DNA of 54,860 nt from Borreliella andersonii (GTDB lineage: Bacteria > Spirochaetota > Spirochaetia > Borreliales > Borreliaceae). The first letter of the stretch is position 1; each line of letters starts with the position of its first letter. Below are positions 9,300-18,339 of this stretch, in pieces. The stretch is from positions 1 through 54,860 of the forward strand of contig NZ_CP132460.1 of the NCBI RefSeq assembly GCF_032595875.1. The letters run 5' to 3'. Made by a program: the position numbers and the translations under genes. The notes beneath the pieces are model-generated. The model ran no database searches, was not told the origin of the DNA, and worked only from the letters and a program-made list of their open reading frames with translations.

Positions 9300-9388
9300 C
9301 ATTTTATTTTTTTTCAATTTTCTATTTGTTATTTGTTAATCTTATACTATAATTATATCTGTATTAAGTTATATTAATATAAAAGGAG
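9300..9388 (+). promoter_or_regulatory. ospAB promoter with upstream T-rich region
   Basis: -35 TTGTTA at 9326-9331 and -10 TATAAT at 9348-9353 are separated by 16 bp. A T-rich tract at about 9301-9330 matches the T-rich element known to stimulate ospAB transcription in B31. The ribosome site AAGGAG (9383-9388) precedes ospA ATG 9397. The promoter is known to be sigma-70 type and repressed in mammals. Confidence 0.85.
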
Positions 9389-9396
9389 AATATATT

Positions 9397-10218
9397 ATGA
9401 AAAAATATTTATTGGGAATAGGTCTAATATTAGCCTTAATAGCATGTAAGCAAAATGTTAGCAGCCTTGACGAGAAAAACAGCGTTTCAGTAGATGTACC
9501 TGGTGGAATGAAAGTTCTTGTAAGCAAAGAAAAAAACAAAGACGGCAAGTACGATCTAATGGCAACAGTGGACAAGCTTGAGCTTAAAGGAACTTCTGAC
9601 AAAAACAATGGATCTGGAGTACTTGAAGGCGTAAAAGCTGATAAAAGTAAAGTAAAATTAACAGTTGCTGACGATCTAAGCAAAACCACACTTGAAGTTT
9701 TAAAAGAAGATGGTAAAACATTAGTGTCAAGAAAAGTAACTTCCAAGGACAAGTCAACAACAGAAGAAAAATTCAACGAAAAAGGTGAATTGTCTGAAAA
9801 AACAATGACAAGAGCAAACGGAACCAAACTTGAATACACAGAAATTAAAAGCGATGGATCCGGAAAAGCTAAAGAAGTTTTAAAAGGCTATGTTCTTGAA
9901 GGAACTCTATCTACTGACAAAGCAACATTGGTGGTTAAAGAAGGAACAGTTACTTTAAGTAAGCACATTTCAAAATCCGGAGAAGTAACAGCTGATCTTA
10001 ATGACACTGACAGCACTCCTGCTACTAAAAAAACTGGAAATTGGAATTCAAGTACTTCAACTTTAACAATTACTGTAAACAGTAAAAAAACTAAAGACCT
10101 TGTGTTTACAAAAGAAAACACAATTACAGTACAAAAATACAACTCAGCTGGCACTAGCTTGGAAGGATCAGCAGCTGAAATTAAAACACTCGATGAACTT
10201 AAAACCGCTTTAAAATAA
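9397..10218 (+). CDS. ospA: Outer surface protein A, OspA
   Basis: 273 residues, the normal OspA length. The signal peptide [17 protein letters not shown] ends in the lipobox (Cys17), followed by the conserved [12 protein letters not shown] tether. The rest is the OspA beta-sheet repeat fold, with the single Trp in GNWNSS. OspA anchors spirochaetes in the tick midgut through the TROSPA receptor. It starts the bicistronic ospAB operon, with ospB 10 bp downstream. The C-terminal third shares an 83-bp stretch of identical DNA with ospB (10000-10082), suggesting gene conversion. The sequence is clearly OspA but not the B31 allele as I remember it. Confidence 0.98.
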   Translation: MKKYLLGIGLILALIACKQNVSSLDEKNSVSVDVPGGMKVLVSKEKNKDGKYDLMATVDKLELKGTSDKNNGSGVLEGVKADKSKVKLTVADDLSKTTLEVLKEDGKTLVSRKVTSKDKSTTEEKFNEKGELSEKTMTRANGTKLEYTEIKSDGSGKAKEVLKGYVLEGTLSTDKATLVVKEGTVTLSKHISKSGEVTADLNDTDSTPATKKTGNWNSSTSTLTITVNSKKTKDLVFTKENTITVQKYNSAGTSLEGSAAEIKTLDELKTALK

Positions 10219-10227
10219 GGAGAATTT

Positions 10228-11121
10228 ATGAGATTATACTTAATAGGATTTGTTTTAGTGTTGGCTTTACTAGGATGTGCGCAAAAAGGTGCTAAGCCAA
10301 ACGCACCAGAAGATGATTCTCAAAGAAATATAAACCTTGAAGACTCTAGCAAAGCGAAAAAGGACACTAATCAAAACCTTCTAGAAAATTCAGTGTCTTT
10401 GTTCAATGGTAATGTAATTTTCGTAAGCAAAGAAAAAAACAGTTCTGGCAAATATGATTTAAGAGCAATAATTAACCAAGTTGAACTTAAAGGAACTTCC
10501 GATCAAAATAATGGTTCTGGAAGCCTTGAGGGTGTAAAAACTGACAAGAGTAAAGTAAAATTAACAGTTTCTAAAGATCTACAAACAGTAACCCTAGAAA
10601 CATTCGATACTAGCAACCAAAAAATTTCAAGCAAGGTTACTAAACAACATGGGTCAATAACAGAGGAAACTTTTAAAGCTAATAAATTAGACTCAAAAAA
10701 ATTAACAAGATCAAACGAAACTACTCTTGAATACTCACAAATGACAAATGAAGACAATGCTACAAAAGCAGTAGAAACTCTTAAAAACGGCATTAAGTTT
10801 GAAGGAAAGCTCGTAAGTGGAAAAACAGAAGTGGAAATTACAGAAGGCACTGTTACTCTAAAAAGAGAAATTGAAAAAAATGGAAAAGTAACAGTCTATT
10901 TGAATGACACTGACAGCACTCCTGCTACTAAAAAAACTGGAAATTGGAATTCAAGTACTTCAACTTTAACAATTACTGTAAACAGCAAAAAAACTAAAGA
11001 TCTAGTGTTCTTAACAAATGGTACAATTACAGTACAAAATTACAACTCAGCTGGCACTACACTTGAAGGATCACCAAAGGAAGTTATAGGTCTTTCAGAA
11101 CTCAAAGGTACTTTAAAATAA
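10228..11121 (+). CDS. ospB: Outer surface protein B, OspB
   Basis: 297 residues. The signal ends in the lipobox LLGC (Cys17), followed by a longer polar tether than in OspA (to about residue 55), then the same beta-sheet repeat fold. ATG 10228 has AAGGAG only a few bases after the ospA stop, so the two are translated from one mRNA. OspB is a paralogue of OspA and also contributes to tick midgut adherence. The segment coded by 10903-10985 is identical in DNA to ospA. No frameshift or truncation is present, though ospB is often damaged in cultured strains. Confidence 0.97.
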   Translation: MRLYLIGFVLVLALLGCAQKGAKPNAPEDDSQRNINLEDSSKAKKDTNQNLLENSVSLFNGNVIFVSKEKNSSGKYDLRAIINQVELKGTSDQNNGSGSLEGVKTDKSKVKLTVSKDLQTVTLETFDTSNQKISSKVTKQHGSITEETFKANKLDSKKLTRSNETTLEYSQMTNEDNATKAVETLKNGIKFEGKLVSGKTEVEITEGTVTLKREIEKNGKVTVYLNDTDSTPATKKTGNWNSSTSTLTITVNSKKTKDLVFLTNGTITVQNYNSAGTTLEGSPKEVIGLSELKGTLK

Positions 11122-11692
11122 TGTATAAGTAAAACCCCCTACAAAAAGGCATTGGCCGATGTATGAAGGGTTTATTACAACCTAAAAATTGAATTTATAT
11201 ATTTTTCAATTTGTTACTTCTGGAAAAAGTCTCTTAGGGGGCTTTTTCTCTTTTAAAAAAGAGAAAAAACAACAGTGCACAAGTAAACTATTTAGATCTT
11301 TAAATCTTGCTTCAATCTTTAAGTCTTTAAAATCAAAAATAAAAAGCACTAATATACTGAATGCCCAAATTCAAGGAAATTAATGGGGCTAATTCCCTCA
11401 CCCAAGCTCAACTCTTGAATGAAGGAGAAATGAAATATCTACATTCTTAATAAAATTAAACCCATTGTTAATAAGATTACTATCTTAAATAAAGATTAAC
11501 TCGTAAAAATAATTTACTCCTAATATAAGTTTATTATATGTTACATTTTATTACAAAAACTTGCTTTTGTAAAGCATATTTGTTAAATATACTTTTTTTT
11601 TATTTTTTATATAAAAATACTTTACTTTTTTAAAAAACTGTACTATTAATTAAATTATAATTAAAGAAACTACTTATATTAGGAGTATAAAA
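11122..11692. other. Intergenic region between ospB and the partition genes, with nested hairpins
   Basis: 570 bp without a convincing gene. Stem 1: GAAAAAG (11223-11229) with CTTTTTC (11242-11248). Stem 2: TTTTTCTCTTTT (11243-11254) with AAAAGAGAAAAA (11257-11268). They share bases, so only one can form at a time, like a terminator/antiterminator pair. A 64-codon reading frame at 11189-11383 runs through these structures and looks spurious. The stretch before 11693 is extremely AT-rich and holds the promoter and AGGAG site for the replication gene; the origin may lie here. Confidence 0.5.
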
Positions 11693-12895
11693 TTGAAAAC
11701 ACTAAAACAAAAATCACCAAGCACTACAAAAAGAATAAAAAAAACTACAATAGACTTCCAACGCAACCTGATTGTATTAATCTCTACTCTTAACTTTATC
11801 AACTTAAACTTTAAAAAATACACACAAAAAAACATACTTTATTTCTTAAATAAAAACCTTGAAAGAAATAAACAAAAACTCATAAAACTTAAAACACTAC
11901 AAAACTATTTATATATACTAGAGAAAAAATTCAAAGTCACACTGAACTACTGTAAACATTTAGGAAAAAACTCTGGAAGTGAAACTTATTATAAACTTAA
12001 ATACGAAAAAGAAAAATGCTATTTGATAATTAACACTTATTTTAAAGAAAAAGTAATAAATAAAATTAACGAATTTACACAAAGAATAAAAAAATTTAAT
12101 CAAATAAATAGTAGTGTTAAATGGGAGTGTATTAATAATACTAATAATATATATAAATATAAATATAAAGAATATAGAAATATACACAAAAATCACAAAA
12201 AAACAACAAATAACGAAACAATAAAAAAATACTTAAGTAAATGTAGCTTCAAAACAGAAATCCCAGCCCTAATAATGAACCTAGAAACAACAAACAGCAT
12301 TAAAATTTATCATTTAAGAAATCTAAAACACATTGAGAATGAACTTAAAGAAATAAATCCCAAAATCATTGAAAAGCACATATCAAAAACAATAAAAGAG
12401 AATGCAAACAATCCAGGATATCTATGTAAATTTTTCAAGAACAGCGGATATAAGAGAATAATACACAAAATAAAAGAAACAGAGAAAAAGCACAAAAACA
12501 AAAAAGAAATTCTAAAAAAAATACTTGAATCAAAAATAAAAGAATTAGAAAATGAGCAATACAAAAAAGAAGACCTTGAAAAGTTTTTTAGCAAAACATA
12601 TAAAATTTATAAAATAAAACCACATTTCATAATAGAACACAAAAAATATTCAGACTTAGATACACTGGTAAAAAAAGCAAGAGCAGAGGTTTCCAAAATT
12701 CAAGATAAAACAACAAAAATAAAAAGTATAAAAAACAACATTTTTAGTATATTATTAGAACAATTAAGGCATAAAGTAGAAGAAGAAAAGCTAATTCCTA
12801 CTTTAAAAAAGTTCATTGAGAATGAGCCTGACCTTAAATATAGCAAGGTATTTGACAATTCCTACTATAATAATTTAATTAAAATAGTGAGCTAA
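11693..12895 (+). CDS. Plasmid replication/maintenance protein, PF57/62 family (BBA18-like)
   Basis: A 400-residue, very basic and Asn/Lys/Ile-rich protein starting at TTG 11693 (AGGAG at 11681-11685). It has no signal peptide. It belongs to paralogous family 57/62, the putative replication initiator of Borrelia plasmids, recognised by its position before PF50, PF32 and PF49, its length, and N-terminal features such as LVTLNFINL-like and LKTLQNYLYILEKKFK segments. Members fused or paired with PF50/PF32/PF49 support autonomous replication of cp32, lp17 and lp25. The sequence determines compatibility with other plasmids in the cell. No lesion is seen. Confidence 0.85.
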   Translation: MKTLKQKSPSTTKRIKKTTIDFQRNLIVLISTLNFINLNFKKYTQKNILYFLNKNLERNKQKLIKLKTLQNYLYILEKKFKVTLNYCKHLGKNSGSETYYKLKYEKEKCYLIINTYFKEKVINKINEFTQRIKKFNQINSSVKWECINNTNNIYKYKYKEYRNIHKNHKKTTNNETIKKYLSKCSFKTEIPALIMNLETTNSIKIYHLRNLKHIENELKEINPKIIEKHISKTIKENANNPGYLCKFFKNSGYKRIIHKIKETEKKHKNKKEILKKILESKIKELENEQYKKEDLEKFFSKTYKIYKIKPHFIIEHKKYSDLDTLVKKARAEVSKIQDKTTKIKSIKNNIFSILLEQLRHKVEEEKLIPTLKKFIENEPDLKYSKVFDNSYYNNLIKIVS

Positions 12896-12942
12896 AGAGA
12901 AAATGTACTATCCAGCTTTACTATTAAGGAAAAAGGAAAAAA

Positions 12943-13527
12943 ATGACGGCTTTACTTGAACGATTAAAGCAAAAGCAAAAAGAATTAAAATTAGACGCAG
13001 ACAACAAACCAAAGAATAAAAAAGAAAAAAAAGCTAATGTTTTTTCTAAAATCGAGGAGGTTAAAGGTAGAAAGATATATCATACCAAAATATTTAATGA
13101 TTTTTATACATTCGGAATAAGTAAAAATGAACCTACGAAATTTTTCATTTCTTTAAGGGGAATCTTTAACATAGAAGACATAAGCATGTTTCATTTATTC
13201 TCTTTAAGGGAAGACGATGAATTTATGGGTATTTATTATGGGATAAGAAAGCTTGATAAAGCATTTATTGTAAAGAACTTCAATAAGAAAGAAACCTATA
13301 CTCTTAGGAAGTGTGAATACATTGAATTTAAGTTCAAGAAAGGTTCTGTTTTTTGCTATTTAAACGGTCTTCACATTTTACTTAAAAAGGATAGGGTAAA
13401 TAGCCCATATTATAACACGCTTTTAAATATTATTTTAGAACTAGAAACGGAACTTTACACTTTTTATAGCAAAAAATTATCAAAAGGGGGAATTATTCTT
13501 GAATGGATAAAAAAGAGACAAAAATAA
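12943..13527 (+). CDS. Plasmid maintenance protein, PF50 family, DUF226-like (BBA19-like)
   Basis: 194 residues from ATG 12943 with AAGGAAAAAGG upstream. An N-terminal charged helix (LLERLKQKQKELKL) and a Lys-rich linker precede a compact domain with GRKIYHTKIFNDFYTFGI and FFISLRGIFN, typical of the Borrelia PF50/DUF226 family. It is the second gene of the partition cluster and overlaps the start of parA by 25 bases. It is thought to take part in replication or segregation; its biochemical role is not known. Confidence 0.85.
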   Translation: MTALLERLKQKQKELKLDADNKPKNKKEKKANVFSKIEEVKGRKIYHTKIFNDFYTFGISKNEPTKFFISLRGIFNIEDISMFHLFSLREDDEFMGIYYGIRKLDKAFIVKNFNKKETYTLRKCEYIEFKFKKGSVFCYLNGLHILLKKDRVNSPYYNTLLNIILELETELYTFYSKKLSKGGIILEWIKKRQK

Positions 13528-14255
13528 TAACAGTTGCAAGCATAAAAGGTGGTGTTGGCAAGAGCACAACAAGTTTAATTTTTGCAACATTGCTTTCAAT
13601 CAAATGCAAAGTTCTTTTAATAGATATTGATACCCAAGCCTCAACAACAAGCTATTTTTTCAATAACATTAGAGAAAATAATATAGATCTAATAAATAGA
13701 AATATATATGAGGTATTAATATCAAATTTACATATAGATAATTCATTAGTAAAAATTAATAAAAATTTAGATTTAATTCCAAGCTATTTAACATTGCACA
13801 GATTCAACTCGGAATCTATTCCATACAAAGAATTTAAATTAAAAGAACAATTAAAATTGCTAAGCAGTCATTACGATTATATAATACTTGATACAAATCC
13901 CAGCTTAGATTTTACCCTAACAAATGCTCTTGTGTGCAGCAATTATGTAATAATACCCATAACAGCAGAGAAATGGGCCGTTGAAAGCTTGGATTTGTTT
14001 AATTTTTTTATGAACAAGTTATTGTTGACTTTGCCAATGTATTTAATTAATACTAAATTTAAAAAAAATAACACTCACAGAGAACTTTTAAAAATTTTAG
14101 AAAAAAATAGTAATTTTTTAGGCACAATATCTGAGAGAGAAGATTTAAATAAAAGAATTGCAAAAAATGACAGATTTGATTTGACGAAGGATTACATAAT
14201 AGAGTACCAAAACGCGCTTACTGCGTTTTTAAATAAGTCAAGTTACGTACACTAA
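13503..14255 (+). CDS. parA: ParA-type plasmid partition ATPase, PF32 family (BBA20-like)
   Basis: 250 residues. A deviant Walker A box KGGVGKST lies at residues 15-22, Walker A' LLIDIDTQAS at about 39-48, and Walker B YIILDTNPS at about 125-133. These mark a ParA/MinD-family ATPase that moves plasmid copies on the nucleoid. PF32 sequences define Borrelia plasmid compatibility; this copy should be the lp54 type, confirmable by alignment. It starts inside PF50 and its stop lies inside a perfect 7-bp-arm inverted repeat. Confidence 0.92.
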   Translation: MDKKETKIITVASIKGGVGKSTTSLIFATLLSIKCKVLLIDIDTQASTTSYFFNNIRENNIDLINRNIYEVLISNLHIDNSLVKINKNLDLIPSYLTLHRFNSESIPYKEFKLKEQLKLLSSHYDYIILDTNPSLDFTLTNALVCSNYVIIPITAEKWAVESLDLFNFFMNKLLLTLPMYLINTKFKKNNTHRELLKILEKNSNFLGTISEREDLNKRIAKNDRFDLTKDYIIEYQNALTAFLNKSSYVH

Positions 14256-14261
14256 GTGTAC
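14247..14261. repeat. Perfect inverted repeat at the end of parA
   Basis: GTACACT-A-AGTGTAC: seven-base arms around one base, overlapping the parA stop codon (14253-14255) and 25 bp before PF49. A 15-bp palindrome without a T-tract is better suited to protein binding than to termination; a partition (parS-like) or autoregulatory site is possible. Confidence 0.55.
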
Positions 14262-14285
14262 TCAGATTGTAAAGGAGGAGCATAA

Positions 14286-14831
14286 GTGGACATAAAGGTA
14301 AATAAAAGAAATTTATCTGAGAGTGTTAAAGAAGAAGAACAAGCGTTTGTTCATTATAATAAACTTAAAGAAAAATTAAACATTAATTTCCAAAAAGAAA
14401 TTTATTGTAAGATAGAGGCAATGAAAGTTTTAAAGGAAATTAAAGACAAAGAATATTATAAACTTGACAATTATTCCAGTTTTGATGATTTTGCAAAAGA
14501 TTATAGACTTGCTAGAACTCAAACTTATAAGTATCTTAAAATTGCAACAGCAATAGAGGAAGGGCTTATTGAAGAAAAGTATGTAGTTAAAAACGGAATC
14601 AATGATACAATTTGTCTACTTAAAACAAAAGAGAGTCCAAATTTAAAAAAATCTAACCAAAACCCAATAAAACCACTCAGATTTCAGCTTAAAAAGGAAG
14701 AATCTTATTATTTTTATAAAAAAAATGCAAAGCTTACAAGCTTTCTTTTGGAGAAAATTTTTTTTGAGGAAAAAGATTTTTTATTAAAAATAATTAAAGA
14801 ATTTGAAACTTCTAGAAATAGACGAAAATGA
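14286..14831 (+). CDS. Plasmid partition-associated protein, PF49 family (BBA21-like)
   Basis: 181 residues starting at GTG 14286, supported by AAAGGAGGAG just upstream. It contains a likely helix-turn-helix in YSSFDDFAKDYRLARTQTYKYLK (about residues 61-83, written here in part). It follows parA as in all Borrelia PF57-50-32-49 clusters and probably serves as the DNA-binding partner of the ParA ATPase. The C-terminal half is basic. No damage is visible. Confidence 0.85.
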   Translation: MDIKVNKRNLSESVKEEEQAFVHYNKLKEKLNINFQKEIYCKIEAMKVLKEIKDKEYYKLDNYSSFDDFAKDYRLARTQTYKYLKIATAIEEGLIEEKYVVKNGINDTICLLKTKESPNLKKSNQNPIKPLRFQLKKEESYYFYKKNAKLTSFLLEKIFFEEKDFLLKIIKEFETSRNRRK

Positions 14832-14886
14832 AATATTTATTTGCAAAACTTGAAAAGTTAGTGTATACTTTATAGGTACAGACTGA

Positions 14887-14976
14887 CACGCAATGTGTCG
14901 CTCTTAATATAAGGACCTGTTACCTTAAAGGGTTTATTGGGAAGTCTTTACAAAGAAAATCCAACAAACCCTTTAA
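14887..14976. terminator. Two hairpins after the partition cluster
   Basis: GACAC (14887-14891) pairs with GTGTC (14897-14901). A larger hairpin has 16-bp arms at 14925-14940 and 14961-14976 (TTAAAGGGTTT with AAACCCTTTAA, one mismatch), followed by CTTTTTAG. The second is a good terminator candidate for the PF57-PF49 operon; as part of the replication locus it could also be structural. Confidence 0.65.
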
Positions 14977-15753
14977 CTTTTTAGCTAAAATTAATAATTT
15001 TTAACAGTAATTTTGGAAAAATTTAGAAAAGTATTTACAAAACATAAATTTTTTATACTATAGTATTAGTAAAAAACTTATATTAAGGGTTAAGATGAAA
15101 AGGCTTAATAAGATCAAAAGGAAAGAATACTGCAAGTTTTTAACTTCAACTTTTTTCCATTAAAAGCAATGAGCTTGATTGGCTTGGTTATAACAATATT
15201 GAAGATTTCTGAACTTGAATGTTTTCTTATTAAGCTTTTAGATTCTAAAGTTGAGATAAAATTAATCAGGAATGTTTAATTAATTAACTAATTAAACATG
15301 ATATTTAAACATGATATTTAAAAATTGTTTATTTAAAAATGTTTATTGAGAAGATATTATAAAACAATGAAGATTTGTTTAAAAACATTTAAATGTTTGG
15401 ATGCTATTTATTATCTTTATGCTATTGGATATTTATTTTAACAGGTTTCAATTTTACGGTAAAAGACGGTAATTAAAACTATCAGCGATTTTTGGAATTG
15501 GGTTACATTGGAAATGATTGTTATATTTTAAATTCGTGCAAAATTCTTAATTGTTATAAAATATTTTTTATTATATTTTATTTGAAAATAATTATGTCAT
15601 TTTATACCTTTTAATTTTTAAACAGTATTTTTTAAGTTTTAAACCTTTTGAGTTAATTGATTAAATTTTAATAATTTCTTTTAGTTTTTGGATGTTGGTT
15701 AAAGAGCTTAATATATTTATAGTATGCATTTTAAAATTAATATTTAAATTATA
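14977..15753. other. AT-rich region with decayed gene fragments
   Basis: No intact gene. An AAGGG-preceded ATG at about 15095 codes MKRLNKIKRKEYCKFL and stops after 22 codons; a second frame then reads KISELECFLIKLLDSKVE until about 15279, so a short gene has probably decayed here. AAACATGATATTT is repeated in tandem near 15293-15320. The remaining 400 bp shows only low-complexity AT sequence. Confidence 0.4.
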
Positions 15754-15783
15754 AGACCAAACAACCAGCTGGTTGTTTGGTCT
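15754..15783. terminator. 30-bp perfect palindrome downstream of dbpA
   Basis: AGACCAAACAACCAG (15754-15768) is followed immediately by its exact complement (15769-15783). It lies 28 bp past the dbpA stop on the minus strand and is the probable dbpBA terminator. The T-tract on the minus strand side is weak (CTTATAATTT). Confidence 0.75.
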
Positions 15784-15810
15784 ATTGTTTAGGTTAAGTA
15801 TAAAATGGTT

Positions 15811-16383
15811 TTATTTAGCTTTAGCAGGAGTTTTAGGGTTTTTGGCAGTTTCTTGCTCTTGTGTTTGTTTTTTCTTAACATTTATCAATTTTTCTTTCAT
15901 TTTTTTTACAATAGCAAGCACTCCTTCAGCTGTAGTCGGAGGACTGATTTCAGCTTCATCTGAGACTGTTTTTTTCATGCCTTGTATTCCAATTTTTTCT
16001 AATGGCTCTGAGACTTCAAATATTAAGTCATACATTGCTGAGAATTCACCACTACTTCCAGTCTCTTTAAGTTTAGTAGCTTCCTCTTCTATTGCTTTTA
16101 CGAATTTTTCTGCTACCGCAATAGCTCGTAGTTTTGCTTCTCTTATAAATTCAGGCTGCCCTGATACCTTTCCGCCTGTTGCACTACTTGTGAAAGCTTC
16201 GAATTTTACATTTTTTGCAGCAGCCTCTTTATAAATTTTATCTATTTCATCTACGATGTCTTTAGCTGATGTTTCTAATCTAATTTTTGTTTCTCCTGTT
16301 AGGCCGCATGATAGAAGCAGGCTAACAAGTATACATAGTTTAAGTAAATTTTTAAAAGTTTTATTAGTCGTTTTATTAGTCAT
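15811..16383 (-). CDS. dbpA: Decorin-binding protein A, DbpA
   Basis: 190 residues with a lipoprotein signal ending LLLSC at Cys26 and the conserved SCGLTG start of the mature protein. The body is the DbpA helical bundle; EEATKLKETGSSGEF is a hallmark stretch, and the C-terminal tail is Lys-rich. DbpA binds decorin and dermatan sulphate glycosaminoglycans in skin and joints through basic residues. AAAAGGAT precedes the ATG. It is the second gene of the dbpBA operon, 119 bp after dbpB. DbpA is highly variable between strains; this allele differs from B31. In B31 the operon depends on RpoS. Confidence 0.95.
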   Translation of the reverse strand: MTNKTTNKTFKNLLKLCILVSLLLSCGLTGETKIRLETSAKDIVDEIDKIYKEAAAKNVKFEAFTSSATGGKVSGQPEFIREAKLRAIAVAEKFVKAIEEEATKLKETGSSGEFSAMYDLIFEVSEPLEKIGIQGMKKTVSDEAEISPPTTAEGVLAIVKKMKEKLINVKKKQTQEQETAKNPKTPAKAK

Positions 16384-16502
16384 AACACTATCCTTTTTTT
16401 GAATTTTAATAAAGGCAATAAACCAATATTATTAAATTGTAAATATTAGGACGAGCTAAAAGCTTTATTTTTAGTCCATTCTAATGACAATATGTTTAAT
16501 AC

Positions 16503-17063
16503 CTATTTCTTTTTTTTGCTTTTATTATTTTTTTTATCCCCACTTTCAATATTTTGTTTTACTTTAACTGCTTCAAGTTGATTTTCCATTTGAGCTTTAA
16601 CCTCAAGCAATCTTTCGGCTGTGGTTATAGGATTACTTTTAGCTTCCTCTAAAGCACGGGCTTTTAAGCCTGTTATTCCAACCTCTTCTAGTGATTCTAT
16701 AACTTCAAGCATTAAGTCAAACATAGCCAAGAATTGAGCACTGTTTCCAGTTTCTTTAAGTTTTAAAGCTTCTTCTTCTATTGCCTTAAGAAACTTTCCT
16801 GTTTCACCAATGGCTTGCACTTTTGCTTCTCTTAAGGCCATTCCGCCACTTGTCACCTTAGAACCGGTTTTACTGTCTGTAAAAGCTTCAAAAAGTACAC
16901 CTTTCACAGCAGCTTCTTTTTTTATTTTTGAAATTTTGTTTTTTAAATCTTTAGAGAATGATTCAAGAGCCGTATTTGTTTTTTCTATTAATCCAATATT
17001 ACATGCGACTAATAGACCAAAAAGCAAGGTTGCAGCTATTGAATTTAATTTTTTAATGTTCAT
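16503..17063 (-). CDS. dbpB: Decorin-binding protein B, DbpB
   Basis: 186 residues. The signal MNIKKLNSIAATLLFGLLVAC gives the lipobox LVAC (Cys21), followed by the same helical-bundle fold as DbpA (paired motifs EAKVQAIGETGKFLKAIEE and ALKLKETGNSAQF). The ATG has AAAGGAGG upstream on the minus strand. It leads the dbpBA operon. DbpB also binds decorin and glycosaminoglycans and is more conserved than DbpA. The C-terminal end is poly-Lys (SKKKK). Confidence 0.95.
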   Translation of the reverse strand: MNIKKLNSIAATLLFGLLVACNIGLIEKTNTALESFSKDLKNKISKIKKEAAVKGVLFEAFTDSKTGSKVTSGGMALREAKVQAIGETGKFLKAIEEEALKLKETGNSAQFLAMFDLMLEVIESLEEVGITGLKARALEEAKSNPITTAERLLEVKAQMENQLEAVKVKQNIESGDKKNNKSKKKK

Positions 17064-17908
17064 TTGTTACCTCCTTTACATTAAATTAAGTAAATTTAAA
17101 TCTAAATTTTAGCCCATTTTATTGAAAATAAAATAAAATAAATTAGTCAATAAAGTCGATATAAAAAGCTAATATAATTTTTAGATTTGCTCTGAGTTGT
17201 AAAACTTTTATTTTAAACTTCTATTTTTTTAAATTTTTTTATTAGTGGGGCACAAATTTGTTTTATGCAAATATAGTAGTACCATTATTTGGAATTATAA
17301 GCTTACTTGTAGTCAAGCTTGTAATTTTAAGACTTTATTATTTCCAGTTTGCTAAATATTACAAATTGGTTATTTTGCAAATTAAGTCAAAGATCTAAAA
17401 GAATTTAGGTCTTGAAAATAAAAGAGAAGCCATGCTCCCGCAATTATATTGGCTTCTCTTAAAAGAATTTGACTATTTTGACACTGTTTTAATTAAGGAA
17501 CAAAAACTTGATTATTAGGCTTAAAAGACCCAACAAGGTCTTTTAAGCCTAATAAGAATTGTCATTTTTGTTTGCTCCAGAGAACATTTTACTTTAATTA
17601 TTATTTCTAGTAAACTTCCATTAGATTATTTTTCTCAGCAGCTTAATTGAGTGGTTTAATCCTTTATTTTGCTTGTTGACAACGATTTCTGTGATTTTTG
17701 TTTCTTGCTCTTGGGTGAATGCTTCTATCTACACGTGCGTTAAATAATTGATGGTGACAGAATATTTTGTTTTAAATATCTCTTTCTCCTTTTTTCACGT
17801 ATTTTTATTAATTTTATTTAAAAAATATATCTCTTTAATTAAATTATTCACAATAAAAAAATGTTAATTTTTCTTGAGTTTTTAAAAGAACTTAATTAAA
17901 ATAAAATA
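17064..17908. other. Long intergenic region: dbpBA promoter side and two strong hairpins
   Basis: 845 bp without an intact gene. Near 17064-17270 lies the dbpBA promoter region (minus strand). Hairpin A: AAGAGAAGCCA (17422-17432) with TGGCTTCTCTT (17450-17460); on the minus strand it runs into a T-tract. Hairpin B: perfect 19-bp arms at 17512-17530 and 17537-17555 (AGGCTTAAAAGACC core, CAACAA loop). On the minus strand about 17640-17735 reads AFTQEQETKITEIVV then NKGLNHSIKLLRK without a start, suggesting a decayed gene. Confidence 0.5.
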
Positions 17909-18339
17909 ATGATATTTAAAAATAGAAAAGAAGAATATATTTTTTTATTTAAAAAGGTTTAAAAGATTTAGAGATTGCTCAAATTTTAGGTGTTAGTGAA
18001 TCTTTTGTCGCAAAAGCCCGAAACAAATATTTTAAATTTGGTGATTCTGTTTGTAAAAATAACCCTTTTTCTAGCGATCTAGTAGGAGAAAGTATTGCTA
18101 AAGTGTCTTTTAATGAGGATAATTTTAACAATTTAGTGCTGCTTGCTGCAAAAAAGGTCTGTGAGCTTGAAAATGCCAAAAATGAGACTGAAAGGTTATT
18201 TTACGAGATCGTTTGTTCTTTTATTGATTCTCATCATAAATATAAAAGTCTCAGTTTAGCGTCAATAAAAAAGGAAGCATTAATCTTGGATTTAAAAATT
18301 AGCAAACTTCAAGCGAGATTGGCATTAACTTTGCTTTAA
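17909..18339 (+). pseudogene. Small terminase-like HTH protein of cp32 type, frameshifted
   Basis: From ATG 17909 the frame reads MIFKNRKEEYIFLFK and stops at 17960. The next frame continues at once with KGLKDLEIAQILGVSES, a helix-turn-helix typical of phage small terminase subunits, and runs to 18339. One extra A in the A5 run at 17951-17955 would restore about 143 codons. Small terminases recognise the phage packaging site and load the large subunit; the adjacent large terminase fragment supports this role. The protein that could still be made from the internal ATG/GTG codons would lack the HTH. Confidence 0.65.

Noticed and set aside
9369..9839. 156-codon minus-strand frame opposite ospA (and 88- and 115-codon ones opposite ospA/ospB)
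   Set aside because: Shadow frames of well-known genes, without start signals.
11189..11383. 64-codon + strand frame between ospB and the partition genes
   Set aside because: It runs through terminator-like hairpins, has no ribosome site before its TTG and no recognisable motif.
15773..16234. 153-codon + strand reading frame opposite dbpA
   Set aside because: It is antisense to dbpA, which has lipobox, ribosome site and known family motifs; the antisense frame has no ribosome site and a composition expected from the mirror of a helical Lys/Glu-rich gene.
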